This document shows, one piece after another, positions 1 through 9,485 of a stretch of 64,000 nt of DNA. Location of the stretch: positions 62,001 through 126,000 of the forward strand of contig NZ_FWFR01000002.1 of NCBI RefSeq assembly GCF_900172325.1. Reading direction: 5' to 3'. A model generated the notes under the pieces. The model saw nothing but the letters and a program-made list of their open reading frames with translations. It was not told the origin of the DNA and did no database searches. Made by a program: the position numbers and the translations under genes. Each line of letters opens with the position of its first letter. The first letter of the stretch is position 1. Source of the stretch: Oceanibacterium hippocampi (lineage in GTDB: Bacteria; Pseudomonadota; Alphaproteobacteria; Sneathiellales; Sneathiellaceae).

Positions 1-361
1 GATCCCGGATGTCAGCGCGGTCGGCATCAAGAATGTCACGATCAACGAGCCGCAGTTCCAGGGTCATTTCCCGAGCAATCCGGTGATGCCCGGGGTCATG
101 ATCATTGAATCGATGGCGCAGACCGCCGCGGTCCTCGTGGTCCATACGCTGGGCCCGGAATCGGAGGGCAAGCTGGTCTATTTCATGTCCGTCGACAAGG
201 CGCGCTTCCGCCGCCCGGTCGTGCCCGGGGACGTCATGCATGTCCATGTCGACAAGGTACAGAGCCGTGGCAATGTCTGGCGCTTTCATGCCGAGGTCAC
301 GGTCGACGGGCAACGCGCCGCGGAAGCCGATTTTTCGGCGATGATTCTCGACCGCCGCTGA
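1..361 (+). CDS. fabZ: 3-hydroxyacyl-ACP dehydratase FabZ (5' end outside the window)
   Basis: FabZ dehydrates beta-hydroxyacyl-ACP to trans-2-enoyl-ACP in type II fatty acid synthesis in the cytoplasm. The frame is open from base 2, so the N-terminus lies before the window; the GTG/ATG codons near 83-88 are internal. The hot-dog-fold active site is visible: GHFP with the catalytic His codon at 65-67, then [14 protein letters not shown] with the catalytic Glu codon at 107-109. About 119 residues remain of a usual 145-160. It is followed by lpxA, lpxI and lpxB, the usual lipid A cluster; lpxD would be expected just upstream. Confidence 0.96.
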   Translation, partial: IPDVSAVGIKNVTINEPQFQGHFPSNPVMPGVMIIESMAQTAAVLVVHTLGPESEGKLVYFMSVDKARFRRPVVPGDVMHVHVDKVQSRGNVWRFHAEVTVDGQRAAEADFSAMILDRR

Positions 362-471
362 TCCGCGGCCGCCGCACAGCCCAATCGTTTCATCCGGAAC
401 TACGCGCCAGGGCAACGGTGCGCAGCCGACCGGATCGCCGCCTTGCATTGCCTGCTTCCGTCTGCGAGCCC

Positions 472-1272
472 ATGACGAACATTCATCCGACAGCCATTAT
501 TGAAGACGGAGCGACCATCGGGAACGATGTGGTGATCGGCCCGTGGTGCCACGTCGGGCCGGACGTCACCCTCGGGGACGGCACCCGTCTCGAGAGCCAT
601 GTCGCTGTCGCCGGACGGACCCGTATCGGCGCCAGCTGCAAGGTCTTTCCCTTTGCCTCGCTCGGGTATCCACCCCAGGACCTGAAGTATCGCGGCGAGC
701 CGTCCCGGCTCGAGATCGGCGACAACAACGTCATCCGCGAGCATGTGACGATGAATCCGGGTACCGAGGGCGGCGGCATGGTGACCAGCACCGGCCGCGA
801 CTGCCTGTTCATGGTCGGCGCCCACGTCGCCCATGACTGCCGGCTCGGCAACGGCATCATCCTCGTCAACAACGCCACGCTGGGCGGCCATGTGTCGGTC
901 GGTGACTACGCGATCATCGGCGGTCTCTCTGCCGTGCACCAGTTCGTGCGGGTCGGGGCCCATGCCATGATCGGCGGCATGACCGGCGTCGAGACCGACG
1001 TCATCCCGTTCGGCTCGGTCACCGGGAACCGCGCACGGCTGTCGGGCCTGAACCTGACGGGCATGAAGCGCCGCGGCTTCCCGCGCGAGGAGATGCATGC
1101 GCTCAGGAGCGCCTGTCGCATGCTGTTCGACGGCAAGGGCACGCTCAACGAGCGGATCGAGACGGTGGCCGGGGAGTTCGCCCAGTCGGCCGTCGTCGCG
1201 GACGTCGTGCGCTTTCTTCGCGGCGCGTCCGATCGCGGGGTCTGCCTGCCGGGCAATCCAGGTGACCTCTAG
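472..1272 (+). CDS. lpxA: UDP-N-acetylglucosamine acyltransferase LpxA
   Basis: LpxA transfers a 3-hydroxyacyl chain from ACP to UDP-GlcNAc, the first step of lipid A synthesis. The 266-residue protein shows left-handed beta-helix hexapeptide repeats from the N-terminus (IGNDVVIG, VGPDVTLG), the DLKYRGE segment near residue 70 and the catalytic GAHVAHDC motif (His121, equivalent to E. coli His125). The length matches the family (about 262). The frame is open upstream to 418, but ATG 472 (MTNIHPTA) gives the family's normal N-terminus; no strong Shine-Dalgarno is visible there. The stop overlaps the proposed lpxI start by 11 bases, which suggests translational coupling. Confidence 0.97.
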   Translation: MTNIHPTAIIEDGATIGNDVVIGPWCHVGPDVTLGDGTRLESHVAVAGRTRIGASCKVFPFASLGYPPQDLKYRGEPSRLEIGDNNVIREHVTMNPGTEGGGMVTSTGRDCLFMVGAHVAHDCRLGNGIILVNNATLGGHVSVGDYAIIGGLSAVHQFVRVGAHAMIGGMTGVETDVIPFGSVTGNRARLSGLNLTGMKRRGFPREEMHALRSACRMLFDGKGTLNERIETVAGEFAQSAVVADVVRFLRGASDRGVCLPGNPGDL

Positions 1273-2089
1273 GCTCGCCATTCTGGCCGGTGGCGGCGAC
1301 CTGCCGCTCCGGCTCGCCGCGGCGGCGGCGGCACAGCAGCGCGACGTGCTCACCCTGCCGATCGAGGGCGCGGCCGACTTGGCCCGCTATCGCCATCTCG
1401 ACGCCAGCCCGGTCAACATCACACAGGTTGCCCGGTTGCTTGCCACCTTGCGGGACGGTCGCTGCGAGGAAATCGTCATGGCCGGGACCATCGACCGGCC
1501 GGACTTCTCGAAGCTCAAGCCCGACTGGCGCGGCCTGACATTGCTGCCGAAGGCGCTCGCGGCTGCCCGCAAGGGCGACGACGCGCTGCTCCGCATGCTG
1601 ATCGACTTCCTCGAGGGCGAGGGCTTTCGCGTGCTCGGCCTCGAGACGGTAGCCGCCGAGCTGCTCGCGCCCGAGGGTGTTCTGGGCCGACGGTCGCCTG
1701 GCGAGGACGACCGCGCCGACATCGCCCGGGGCAGCGCCGTGCTTGACGCGCTGGGCAGCCTCGATATCGGCCAGGCGGTCGTCGTCCGCGCCGGGCGGGT
1801 GCTCGGGATCGAGGCGGCGGAAGGCACCGACGCGTTGCTTGCCCGGATCGCCGACCTGTTCGGCGCGGAGGCCGGCGGCGTCCTCGTCAAGCTGCCGAAG
1901 CGAGACCAGGAACGGCGCATCGACCTGCCCACGGTCGGGCCGCAGACGATCGCCGGGGCCGCCAGGGCAGGGCTATCCGGAATCGCCGTCGCGGCCGGGG
2001 CCAGCGTCATCGTCGACCGGGCGCACACGGTCGAGGCCGCCGACGTCGCCGGCCTCTTCCTGATCGGTATCGGCGACGGCCAGGGCTGA
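1262..2089 (+). CDS. lpxI: UDP-2,3-diacylglucosamine pyrophosphatase LpxI
   Basis: LpxI hydrolyses UDP-2,3-diacylglucosamine to lipid X, replacing LpxH in alphaproteobacteria. The protein begins with LAILAGGGDLPLRLA, typical of the LpxI N-terminal domain, and its C-terminal domain has KLPKRDQERRIDLPTVGPQT, the conserved Asp-rich active-site region. The frame stays open far upstream inside lpxA; I place the start at GTG 1262 because it gives 275 residues, the family length, and begins at the conserved block. The gene overlaps lpxA by 11 bases and is 3 bases from lpxB, so the Raetz-pathway genes are tightly coupled. The GTG start is inferred. Confidence 0.93.
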   Translation: MTSRLAILAGGGDLPLRLAAAAAAQQRDVLTLPIEGAADLARYRHLDASPVNITQVARLLATLRDGRCEEIVMAGTIDRPDFSKLKPDWRGLTLLPKALAAARKGDDALLRMLIDFLEGEGFRVLGLETVAAELLAPEGVLGRRSPGEDDRADIARGSAVLDALGSLDIGQAVVVRAGRVLGIEAAEGTDALLARIADLFGAEAGGVLVKLPKRDQERRIDLPTVGPQTIAGAARAGLSGIAVAAGASVIVDRAHTVEAADVAGLFLIGIGDGQG

Positions 2090-2092
2090 GCG

Positions 2093-3265
2093 ATGGGCCG
2101 TCCGCTCCGTCTCATGCTGGTCGCGGGCGAACATTCGGGCGATGCGCTCGGTGCCGCGCTGATGGCGGCGATCGCCCGCCGGAGCGACCGGGCGGTCGAG
2201 TTCTCCGGGCTCGGCGGCCCCCAGATGATCGCCGCCGGGCTCGACAGCCTGGCGCCGATGGACGATCTCGCGGTCATGGGCTTCGTCGACGTGTTCCCGA
2301 AGCTCGCGAAGATCCTTCGCCATCTCCGGACCCTCCGCCGCCATGCCGGAAGGCATCGCCCCGATGCCGTGGTGACGATCGACGCGCCTGCCTTCTGCAA
2401 TCGTCTCGCCCGGCAGATCCGCCCGCTCGGGCTCACCCAGATCCACTATGTCGCGCCGTCTGTCTGGGCGTGGAAGCCGGAGCGGGCGCGCAAGATCGCC
2501 CGGACCTACGACCATCTGCTGACCCTGCTGCCGTTCGAGCCGCCGTGGTTCGAGCGGGAAGGGCTGGCGGCGAGCTTCATCGGTCATCCGGCTGTGGAAT
2601 GGGGGATCGAGCAGGGTGACGGCCCGCGTTTCCGCGCCGCCCACGGGATCGCCCCCGACGCGCCGCTTCTGGCCCTGCTGCCGGGCAGCCGGGTGGCCGA
2701 GGTCTCCCGCCACCTGCCGGTCTTCCTGGAGACGGTGGCGGCCCTCCGGAGGGCCCGTCCGGGCCTGCGCGTGGTGATCCCGAGCCTTGGCCGAGCGGCG
2801 GAACGGGTCCGTGCGCTTTGTGCCGATCTGCCCGAGCAACCGGTGATCGTCAGCGGGGGCGCGGCCGAACGCTTTGATGCCTTCGCCGCCGCCGACGCGG
2901 CGCTTGCCGTGTCCGGGACAGTGGCGCTGGAACTCGCCTTCGCCGGGGTGCCTAGTGCCGTCGCTTACCGGACCGGTCCGGTGACGGCGGCAATCACCCG
3001 GCGGCTGATCACCGGCACGCGCTTCGCCAGCATCGTCAACATCCTGCTCGACCGGGAGGCTGTCCCGGAATTCCTCCAGGAGAACTGCACGGCGGCCCGG
3101 ATCGCGCCGATGCTCGACCGGGCACTCGGCGACCCGGACGTTCGAACGGCCCAGCGCGAGGCCGGCGAGGCGGTTGCCCGCATGCTCGGCCGCGACGGCG
3201 AGGCGCCGAGCGCGCGCGCGGCGCGGATCGTCCTGGACCTGGCGGAAGGGGGAGCGGCCGGCTGA
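2093..3265 (+). CDS. lpxB: Lipid A disaccharide synthase LpxB
   Basis: LpxB is a GT19 glycosyltransferase that condenses lipid X with UDP-2,3-diacylglucosamine to form the lipid A disaccharide at the inner face of the membrane. The 390-residue protein starts with RLMLVAGEHSGDALGA, the family's N-terminal SGD signature. It contains VAPSVWAWKPERARKIA in the middle and ALLPGSRVAEVSRHLP in the C-terminal nucleotide-binding half. Length is normal. It is the last gene of the fabZ-lpxA-lpxI-lpxB run; its stop codon lies inside a dyad (3262-3284) that may end the operon. Confidence 0.97.
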   Translation: MGRPLRLMLVAGEHSGDALGAALMAAIARRSDRAVEFSGLGGPQMIAAGLDSLAPMDDLAVMGFVDVFPKLAKILRHLRTLRRHAGRHRPDAVVTIDAPAFCNRLARQIRPLGLTQIHYVAPSVWAWKPERARKIARTYDHLLTLLPFEPPWFEREGLAASFIGHPAVEWGIEQGDGPRFRAAHGIAPDAPLLALLPGSRVAEVSRHLPVFLETVAALRRARPGLRVVIPSLGRAAERVRALCADLPEQPVIVSGGAAERFDAFAAADAALAVSGTVALELAFAGVPSAVAYRTGPVTAAITRRLITGTRFASIVNILLDREAVPEFLQENCTAARIAPMLDRALGDPDVRTAQREAGEAVARMLGRDGEAPSARAARIVLDLAEGGAAG

Positions 3266-3284
3266 CCCGGCCGTCGGGGGTCAG
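3262..3284. terminator. Candidate bidirectional terminator between convergent lpxB and the small gene after gltA
   Basis: CTGACCC (3262-3268) pairs perfectly with GGGTCAG (3278-3284) around a 9-base GC-rich loop. The lpxB stop codon (TGA) and the stop of the opposing 67-codon gene (TCA on the plus strand) each lie inside one arm. No T-run follows on either side, so it may be a weak or Rho-assisted stop. The role is inferred from symmetry and the convergent position. Confidence 0.4.
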
Positions 3285-3484
3285 CGGACGATAAGCGCCG
3301 CGAGGCCGACGACGATCACGGTCGCCGCGAGCAGGAGCCCGAGGCGGTGCCGGCGAAGCCAAAGCCCCGCCGGCATGCCGTTGTCGTTCGCGGGCGGACG
3401 GAAGGCGGGCCGACGCCGGTCGACCCGTTGCACGGTGCTCCGTGCAATGCCGGTTCGAGCCTGGTGCCGACCGCCGCCACGCAT
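3281..3484 (-). CDS. Small membrane protein of unknown function (67 aa)
   Basis: ATG at 3484-3482 lies five bases after the gltA stop on the same strand, giving a 67-residue protein. Residues 1-35 are Arg-rich and contain PPANDN. Residues 48-65 form one hydrophobic helix (LGLLLAATVIVVGLAALI), ending two residues before the C-terminus. A tail-anchored topology with a basic cytoplasmic domain is likely. The reading frame runs on upstream through gltA, so the start rests on the post-gltA ATG. Evidence that it is real: tight spacing to gltA, a clear membrane segment and an end exactly at a dyad. I do not recognise a family. Confidence 0.5.
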   Translation of the reverse strand: MRGGGRHQARTGIARSTVQRVDRRRPAFRPPANDNGMPAGLWLRRHRLGLLLAATVIVVGLAALIVR

Positions 3485-3489
3485 GACGG

Positions 3490-4791
3490 TCAGCGCTTGT
3501 GCAGCGGCACGTAGGCGCGGCGCGGCGCCCCCGTGTAGAGCTGCCGCGGACGGCCGATCTTCTGCGACGGATCGCCGATCATCTCGTTCCACTGGGCGAC
3601 CCAGCCGACCGTCCGGGCGAGCGCGAACAGCACGGTGAACATCGAGACCGGGAAGCCGAGCGCCTTGAGGATGATGCCGCTGTAGAAGTCGACGTTCGGG
3701 AACAGCTTCTTGTCGACGAAATAGGGATCCTCGAGCGCGATCCGCTCGAGTTCCATGGCCAGCTTCAGCATCGGCTCGTTCTTGACGCCAAGCTCGTCGA
3801 GAACCTCGTGACAGGTCTGCTGCATCACCTTGGCGCGCGGGTCGTAGTTCTTGTAGACCCGGTGGCCGAAGCCCATCAGGCGGAACGGATCGTTCTTGTC
3901 CTTGGCGCGGGCGAGGAACTCCGGAATCCGGTCGACCGTGCCGATCTCGTCCAGCATCTGCAGCACCGCCTCGTTGGCGCCACCATGCGCCGGACCCCAC
4001 AGGCAGGCGATGCCGGCGGCGATGCAGGCGAACGGATTGGCGCCGGAAGAGCCGGCCAGGCGGACCGTCGAGGTCGACGCATTCTGCTCGTGATCCGCAT
4101 GCAGGATGAAGATCCGGTCCATGGCGCGGGCGATCGTCGGGCTGATCTTGAAATCCTCGCACGGGACGCTGAACGTCATGTGCAGGAAGTTCTCGGCGTA
4201 GGAGAGATCGTTGCGCGGATACACGAAGGGCTGGCCGACAGTGTACTTGTAGGCCATCGCGGCGATCGTCGGCATCTTGGCGATCAGCCGGTAGCTGGCG
4301 ACCATCCGCTGGTGCGGATCGGTGATGTCGGTGCTGTCGTGATAGAAGGCCGAGAGCGCGCCGACGACACCGACCATGACCGCCATCGGATGGGCGTCCC
4401 GGCGGAAGCCGCGGAACAGCTGGATGAGCTGCTCATGGACCATCGTGTGGTAGGTGATGTCGTGGAGGAACTTGTCCTTCTGGTCCTTGTCCGGCAGCTC
4501 GCCGTACAGCAGCAGGTAGCAGACTTCCATGAAGTCCGAATGCTCGGCCAGATCCTCGATCTTGTAGCCGCGATGCATCAGCAGGCCGGCATCGCCGTCG
4601 ATGAAGGTGATTCCCGATTCGCAGGATGCGGTCGAGGTGAAGCCCGGATCGTAGGTGAACATCCCGGATTCGGCATAGAGCTTGCGGATGTCGACAACAC
4701 TGGGCCCGGTCGTACCGCCCATGACGGGTAGCGATATCGTCTTGCCCTCGATGTTGACGTCGACTTTTTCAGATTTCTTTACATCGCTCAT
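3490..4791 (-). CDS. gltA: Citrate synthase
   Basis: Citrate synthase condenses oxaloacetate and acetyl-CoA to citrate, entering the TCA cycle. The 433-residue protein has the length of the proteobacterial NADH-sensitive type. Visible motifs include [43 protein letters not shown] and [15 protein letters not shown] with the active-site histidines, and [13 protein letters not shown] with the catalytic Asp. A good Shine-Dalgarno (GGGAG) lies about seven bases before ATG 4791. It is followed by a small membrane-protein gene and preceded by gltX in the same direction, 162 bases away. Confidence 0.98.
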   Translation of the reverse strand: MSDVKKSEKVDVNIEGKTISLPVMGGTTGPSVVDIRKLYAESGMFTYDPGFTSTASCESGITFIDGDAGLLMHRGYKIEDLAEHSDFMEVCYLLLYGELPDKDQKDKFLHDITYHTMVHEQLIQLFRGFRRDAHPMAVMVGVVGALSAFYHDSTDITDPHQRMVASYRLIAKMPTIAAMAYKYTVGQPFVYPRNDLSYAENFLHMTFSVPCEDFKISPTIARAMDRIFILHADHEQNASTSTVRLAGSSGANPFACIAAGIACLWGPAHGGANEAVLQMLDEIGTVDRIPEFLARAKDKNDPFRLMGFGHRVYKNYDPRAKVMQQTCHEVLDELGVKNEPMLKLAMELERIALEDPYFVDKKLFPNVDFYSGIILKALGFPVSMFTVLFALARTVGWVAQWNEMIGDPSQKIGRPRQLYTGAPRRAYVPLHKR

Positions 4792-4914
4792 TCGCTACTC
4801 CCAGCATCGGTCCATCCGCTTGCTCCGGCCGGGGCCGGATCGCGGCACATGAATATCCCGACCCTTTCGGAACGCCGCCTGCGGCGATCCCGGGTCAGAC
4901 ACTTACAGTCAACA

Positions 4915-4931
4915 CGGCTCCGCCGGAGCCG
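4915..4931 (-). terminator. Candidate hairpin after gltX
   Basis: CGGCTCC-GCC-GGAGCCG is a perfect 7-bp stem with a 3-base loop, 22 bases past the gltX stop. A second short dyad (CGCCGC-CT-GCGGCG, 4873-4886) follows. Neither has a T-run. These could end gltX transcription or be part of the gltA leader; the call is weak. Confidence 0.3.
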
Positions 4932-4953
4932 TCGGTTTGCGGTCTCTCGCTGC

Positions 4954-6360
4954 CTAGTCGCCCGCGGCTGCATCGGCAAGCCGCGCGAGCGACTCGTCGC
5001 GGCCGAGAATCTCCAGCACGTCGAATATGCCCGGCGAGGTCGTCCGGCCGGTCAGCGCGGCGCGTAGCGGCTGCGCGACCTTGCCCAGGGCCAAGCCTTC
5101 GGCATCGGCGAATTTTCGCACCTCGGCATCCAGACTGTCCACTGTCCATTTCGACAGGTTCGATAACGTCGCCGCGAGTCGGCCGATCAGCGCCCGGGCC
5201 TCCGCGGTCAGCAGCGCCGCAGCCTTCGCGTCTGCTACCAGCGGTCGCGAACGGACCAGGAAGGCGGCGCTGTCCGCAAGCTCGATCAGCGTCTTGGCGC
5301 GCGCCTTCAGATGCGGCATGGCGCGGGTCACGCGGCTCTCGGCGGTCTCGTCGAGCGGCGCTCCGGCGACCGTCGCGAGGCTGTCCGAGATGGCCTCGAA
5401 CAGCCGCTTGTCATCGGAATGGCCGATATAATGGCCGTTCAGATTGTTCAGCTTGACCAGGTCGAGGCGGGCCGGCGAGCGGCCGATCGCGTCGAGGCTG
5501 AACCATTCGATCGCCTGCTCGGTCGAGATGATCTCGTCGTCGCCGTGGCTCCAGCCGAGGCGCAGCAGATAGTTCCGCAGCGCTTCCGGCAGCAAGCCCA
5601 TGTCGCGATAGGCCTCGACGCCGAGGGCGCCGTGGCGCTTCGAGAGCTTGGCGCCGTCCGGCCCGTGGATCAGCGGGACATGGCCGAATACCGGCGCCTC
5701 CCAGCCGAGCGCCCGGTAGAGCTGGGTCTGGCGGAAGGCATTGGTCAGGTGATCGTCGCCGCGCACCACGTGGGTGATCCCCATGTCGTGATCGTCAACG
5801 ACCACCGAGAGCATGTAGGTGGGCGTCCCGTCGGCGCGCAGCAGCACCATGTCGTCGAGCTGCGCGTTGGCGACCGATACCCGGCCCTGGACCTGGTCCT
5901 CGATCACCGTCTCGCCGTCGAGCGGCGCCTTGAAACGGACCACCGGGGAGACGCCTTCCGGCGCCTCGCTTGCCGGCCGGTCGCGCCAGCGACCGTCGTA
6001 GCGCGGTTGCCCGCCGGCCGCCTTCGCCTTGGCCCGCATCTCGTCGAGATCCTCGCGCGAGGCATAGCAGTGATAGGCCTTGCCGGCCTTCAGCAGGCCG
6101 TTCGCAACCTCGGCATGGCGGGCGGCGCGGGAGAACTGGAAGACCGGTTCCTCGTCCCAGTCGAGACCGAGCCATTCGAGCCCGACGAGGATCGCCTCGA
6201 TCGCCTCGTCGGTCGACCGCTCGCGGTCGGTGTCCTCGATCCGGAGCAGGAACTTGCCACCCGTGTGGCGCGCGAAAAGCCAGTTGAAGAGCGCGGTGCG
6301 TGCGCCGCCGATATGCAGAAAGCCGGTGGGCGAGGGGGCAAAGCGCGTTACAACTGTCAT
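4954..6360 (-). CDS. gltX: Glutamyl-tRNA synthetase
   Basis: Class I aminoacyl-tRNA synthetase that charges tRNA-Glu, and possibly tRNA-Gln in organisms using the transamidation route. The HIGH-type motif is [11 protein letters not shown] (residues 10-20) and the KMSKS-type motif is KLSKR (238-242). Starting at ATG 6360 ([11 protein letters not shown]) gives 468 residues; an upstream in-frame start at 6387 would add nine unconserved residues and overlap the comEC side. The region that holds a zinc knuckle in E. coli GltX keeps only one Cys (YHCYAS, Cys98), so no zinc site is expected. It is divergent from comEC. Confidence 0.97.
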   Translation of the reverse strand: MTVVTRFAPSPTGFLHIGGARTALFNWLFARHTGGKFLLRIEDTDRERSTDEAIEAILVGLEWLGLDWDEEPVFQFSRAARHAEVANGLLKAGKAYHCYASREDLDEMRAKAKAAGGQPRYDGRWRDRPASEAPEGVSPVVRFKAPLDGETVIEDQVQGRVSVANAQLDDMVLLRADGTPTYMLSVVVDDHDMGITHVVRGDDHLTNAFRQTQLYRALGWEAPVFGHVPLIHGPDGAKLSKRHGALGVEAYRDMGLLPEALRNYLLRLGWSHGDDEIISTEQAIEWFSLDAIGRSPARLDLVKLNNLNGHYIGHSDDKRLFEAISDSLATVAGAPLDETAESRVTRAMPHLKARAKTLIELADSAAFLVRSRPLVADAKAAALLTAEARALIGRLAATLSNLSKWTVDSLDAEVRKFADAEGLALGKVAQPLRAALTGRTTSPGIFDVLEILGRDESLARLADAAAGD

Positions 6361-6424
6361 GCGGTCACTATTGTGCTCGGGGATCAAGGAAAAGGAAGCT
6401 CGGCCGCGCGGACGGCGAGGGACG

Positions 6425-8599
6425 ATGTTTTACCTTGTGGCCTCGATTTCGGCAAGGCTGCGGCAGTTCGCGGGCACTGCTGCCCGGGCCGCGGCCGGCG
6501 CGACGCCCCGGGGCGCGCTCCGCGTCGCCGCCGGGAACCTGCTCGCGGAACGGGCCCGCTGGGCGCTCTGGACCCCGGTCGGACTGGGCGTCGGCATCGC
6601 CGCCGGGCTCGCCGGACCGGGCCTGCCCGTCACGGTCGCCATTCCGCTTCTGGGTGCCCTGGGCCTGTTCACGGCCTGGCTCGCCCGGCGCCAGTCGGCC
6701 TGGACCCCGCTTGCGGTCGTCGTCCTGTTGCCGGTCATCGGCCTCGTCCTGCTCGAGGCCCGTATCGGCCGGGTCGAGGCCCCGATCATCGCCGAGCGGA
6801 CTGGCCCGGTCACGCTCACCGCGACCGTGGTCGAATACGAGCGTCACGAGGGCCGCTTCCGTCTCCTGCTTGCCGATCCGGAGGTCGCCGATCTCGCCCG
6901 GGCTGCGACGCCGAAACGGATCCGGCTGTCGGTCAACCGGCCGGCAGGCGAGGGTGCCGGGGCCGTGCGGCCGCGACCGGGCGACCGGGTGCGCCTGACC
7001 GCGGTCCTGATGCCACCGCCGGGGCCGGCCGAGCCCGGCGCCTTCGATTTCGCCCGGCAGGCCTATTTCAATAGGCTCGGCGCCGTCGGTTTCGCCTTCG
7101 GGTCGCCGGAGATCGTCGGCCGCGATAGCGTCTGGAGCCCGGCGCGTGCCGTCGCGATTCTCCGGGACACCATCGGCGAGCGCATCGACAGGGCCTTGCC
7201 CGGTCCCCCGGGCGCCATCGCCAGCGCCCTGATGACGGGCGAGCGCGGGGCCATTCCCGAGCCGGTGCTGGCCGCGCTCCGCGATGTCGGGCTCGCCCAT
7301 CTGCTGGCGATCTCCGGTCTCCACATGGGATTGCTGGCAGGCGCGCTGTTCACCGCCCTTCGGGCCGCGCTGGCGCTCGTTCCGCCGCTCGCGCTCCGCC
7401 GGCCGATCAAGAAATGGGCGGCCGGCGCCGCGCTGCTGGCCGCCGCCTTCTATCTCGCGGTGGCCGGCGCGCCGATATCGGCCCAGCGCGCCTTCCTGAT
7501 GACCGCGCTTGTGCTGCTCGCGATCCTGCTCGACCGCCGGGCGATCTCGCTCAGGCTGGTCGCGCTCGCGGCCACCGCGATCCTGGTCTATGCGCCGGAA
7601 AGCCTGTTCTCGGCCGGCTTCCAGATGTCCTTCGCCGCGGTTGTTGCCCTTGTCGCGGCTTACGAGTGGCTGGCGGATCCGTTCGCCGCCGTGCGGCGCG
7701 AGCGCGGGCCGCTCATGCGGGTTCTGCTCTATCTGGTCGGCGTCGGTCTGACGACGCTGATCGCCGGGCTCGCTACGGCGCCCTTCGCCGCCTTCCACTT
7801 CAACCACTTCCCCCATTACGGTCTGGTCGCCAACCTGATCGCGGTCCCGGTCACCGGGCTCTGGATCATGCCGGCCGCGCTCGCCGCCTTCCTCGCCATG
7901 CCGTTCGGGCTGGAAGCCTGGCCGCTCGCCCTGATGGGCGCCGGGATCGACGTCGTGATCGCCGTCGCCGTCCGGATCGCCGCCTGGCCTAACGCCACCA
8001 GCGCAGTCGCCGCCTTTCCCGACGCCGGGTTGGCCGTGATCGTTGCCGGCGGGCTCTGGCTCCTGCTCTGGCGCCGGCGCTGGCGGGTGCTCGGACTTGC
8101 CGGCCCCTGTCTCGGCCTGCTCATCGCCGCGTTCGCCACGCCGCCGGATATCCGGGTCAGTGACAGCGGCAAGCTGATCGCCCTCAGGGCCGGGGATGGG
8201 GGACTGCTGCTGTCCACGCGGCAGGCCGACCGCTTCGCCGCGGAAACCTGGCAGCGTCGCGACGGGCTCCGCGATGCGCCGGGGCGGTGGCCGCGGGCCG
8301 GGCCGAGCGTTGACGGCCGGCTGCGCTGCGACCGGCTCGGCTGTACCTATCGTCTCAATGGCTTCCTGGTTGCCCTGCCGGCCGACGAGCGGGCCCTTGT
8401 GGAGGATTGCCGCCGTGCCGACCTGGTGATCGTCCGCTTCCCGATCCGCGGTCGTTGCGCCGGCGCCCGCGTGATCATAGACGGGAGCGCGCTGAGACGC
8501 GACGGCGCCCATGCGCTGCGGCTCGGCGCGGATGGCCGGATCGCTGTCGAGACGGTGCGTGAGATGCGCGGCCGGCACCCGTGGGCGGGGCCGCGCTAG
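6425..8599 (+). CDS. comEC: ComEC/Rec2-family DNA-uptake channel protein
   Basis: ComEC-family proteins form the inner-membrane channel that brings single-stranded DNA into the cytoplasm during natural transformation. This 724-residue protein has many hydrophobic segments, an N-terminal soluble OB-like region (residues ~90-230) and the signature [11 protein letters not shown] at about 292-302. The C-terminal ~150 residues are soluble. I see no HxHxDH motif, so the metallo-beta-lactamase domain of Firmicute ComEC appears absent. ATG 6425 is preferred because GAGGG lies five bases upstream; an in-frame ATG at 6359 overlaps the gltX start. No other competence genes are nearby, so function in uptake is inferred from family only. 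Confidence 0.9.
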   Translation: MFYLVASISARLRQFAGTAARAAAGATPRGALRVAAGNLLAERARWALWTPVGLGVGIAAGLAGPGLPVTVAIPLLGALGLFTAWLARRQSAWTPLAVVVLLPVIGLVLLEARIGRVEAPIIAERTGPVTLTATVVEYERHEGRFRLLLADPEVADLARAATPKRIRLSVNRPAGEGAGAVRPRPGDRVRLTAVLMPPPGPAEPGAFDFARQAYFNRLGAVGFAFGSPEIVGRDSVWSPARAVAILRDTIGERIDRALPGPPGAIASALMTGERGAIPEPVLAALRDVGLAHLLAISGLHMGLLAGALFTALRAALALVPPLALRRPIKKWAAGAALLAAAFYLAVAGAPISAQRAFLMTALVLLAILLDRRAISLRLVALAATAILVYAPESLFSAGFQMSFAAVVALVAAYEWLADPFAAVRRERGPLMRVLLYLVGVGLTTLIAGLATAPFAAFHFNHFPHYGLVANLIAVPVTGLWIMPAALAAFLAMPFGLEAWPLALMGAGIDVVIAVAVRIAAWPNATSAVAAFPDAGLAVIVAGGLWLLLWRRRWRVLGLAGPCLGLLIAAFATPPDIRVSDSGKLIALRAGDGGLLLSTRQADRFAAETWQRRDGLRDAPGRWPRAGPSVDGRLRCDRLGCTYRLNGFLVALPADERALVEDCRRADLVIVRFPIRGRCAGARVIIDGSALRRDGAHALRLGADGRIAVETVREMRGRHPWAGPR

Positions 8600-8606
8600 A
8601 GGTCCG

Positions 8607-8622
8607 GTCCGGCTGGCCGGAC
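8607..8622. terminator. Candidate bidirectional terminator between comEC and lexA
   Basis: GTCCGGC-TG-GCCGGAC is a perfect dyad in the 30-base gap between the convergent comEC and lexA genes. In practice it would form a 6-bp stem with a CTGG loop. There is no T-run; function is inferred from position. Confidence 0.35.
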
Positions 8623-8629
8623 AGGCCGG

Positions 8630-9349
8630 TCAGTATTCCCGGATCAGCGCGATCAGACGGCCCTGGATCTTCACCTGGTCGGGGCCGAAGATCCGCGTTT
8701 CGTAGGCCGGGTTGGCGGCCTCCAGCGCGATCCGGCTGCCGCGCCGGCGGAGTCGCTTGAGCGTCGCTTCCTGGTCGTCGATCAGGGCGACCACGATGGC
8801 CCCGTTCTCGGCGGTGTCGCAGCGCTCGATGACCACCCGGTCACCGTCGAGGATGCCGGCCTCGATCATCGAATCGCCGGCCACCTCGAGCGCGTAGTGA
8901 TCGCCGCGTCCGAGCAGATGGGCCGGCACGTCCAGGTGGTTGCCCGGGTCCCGCAACGCCTCGATCGGGGTGCCGGCGGCGATCCGTCCGTAGAGCGGCA
9001 GGCTGACCGCGCCGTCGGAAGCGGATTCGGCCGGGTCGGGCCGGCGTCCGGTCCGTTCGGCGAAGTCCGCGTGGATGACCTGCGGCTCGAACGGCACCGT
9101 GTTGCGGGCCGGGGGGGCGGGCGGCGCGGCCGCGTCGTTCGCCGTTCGCAGCACCTCGAGCGCGCGGGCCCGGTGCGGCAGGCGGCGCAGGAAGCCGCGT
9201 TCCTCGAGCGCCGTGATCAGGCGATGGATGCCCGACTTCGACTTGAGCCCGAGGGCATCCTTCATCTCATCGAACGAGGGAGAAACTCCGTGTTCGCCGA
9301 GATGGCGCTGGATGAAGGCGAGGAGTTCGTGCTGCTTGCGGGTCAACAT
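8630..9349 (-). CDS. lexA: SOS repressor LexA
   Basis: LexA represses the DNA-damage regulon and cleaves itself when stimulated by RecA-ssDNA. The 239-residue protein has an N-terminal winged helix-turn-helix ([13 protein letters not shown] to ALEERGFL, ~1-55), the Ala125-Gly126 cleavage site in [11 protein letters not shown], the nucleophile Ser160 in GDSMIEAG and Lys198 in [11 protein letters not shown] 9349 gives the conserved N-terminus; the frame also opens ten residues upstream. It lies downstream of moeA on the same strand, with its own SOS box 51 bases before the start. Confidence 0.98.
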   Translation of the reverse strand: MLTRKQHELLAFIQRHLGEHGVSPSFDEMKDALGLKSKSGIHRLITALEERGFLRRLPHRARALEVLRTANDAAAPPAPPARNTVPFEPQVIHADFAERTGRRPDPAESASDGAVSLPLYGRIAAGTPIEALRDPGNHLDVPAHLLGRGDHYALEVAGDSMIEAGILDGDRVVIERCDTAENGAIVVALIDDQEATLKRLRRRGSRIALEAANPAYETRIFGPDQVKIQGRLIALIREY

Positions 9350-9373
9350 CGTGAGTTCGTCCGCCCCCTGCCG

Positions 9374-9388
9374 GAACAAAACATCAAC
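9374..9388 (-). promoter_or_regulatory. Imperfect second LexA site (GTTG-N7-GTTC)
   Basis: On the minus strand this reads GTTG-ATGTTTT-GTTC, one mismatch from the alphaproteobacterial SOS consensus. It lies between the perfect box (9400-9414) and the lexA start. Two operators at lexA would allow graded autoregulation; the site is weaker evidence than the perfect box. Confidence 0.4.
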
Positions 9389-9399
9389 ATATGGGATGT

Positions 9400-9414
9400 G
9401 TTCTAGTTTGGTTC
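9400..9414. promoter_or_regulatory. SOS box (LexA operator) for lexA
   Basis: GTTC-TAGTTTG-GTTC matches exactly the GTTC-N7-GTTC operator known for alphaproteobacterial LexA. It sits 51 bases upstream of the lexA ATG and 72 bases past the moeA stop, as expected for LexA autoregulation. It implies that lexA has its own damage-inducible promoter although it follows the trp-moa genes. Confidence 0.85.
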
Positions 9415-9485
9415 TCTATTGCTGTCAAGTTTCGTCGGGAAAAGCCGGCCAAAATCGTGACGAAAATACGCCCGGCGCGTGCCGT

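Noticed and set aside
6080-6424. N-terminal extension of ComEC reaching into gltX
   Set aside because: The extra residues are antisense gltX sequence; ATG 6425 has a good ribosome-binding site.
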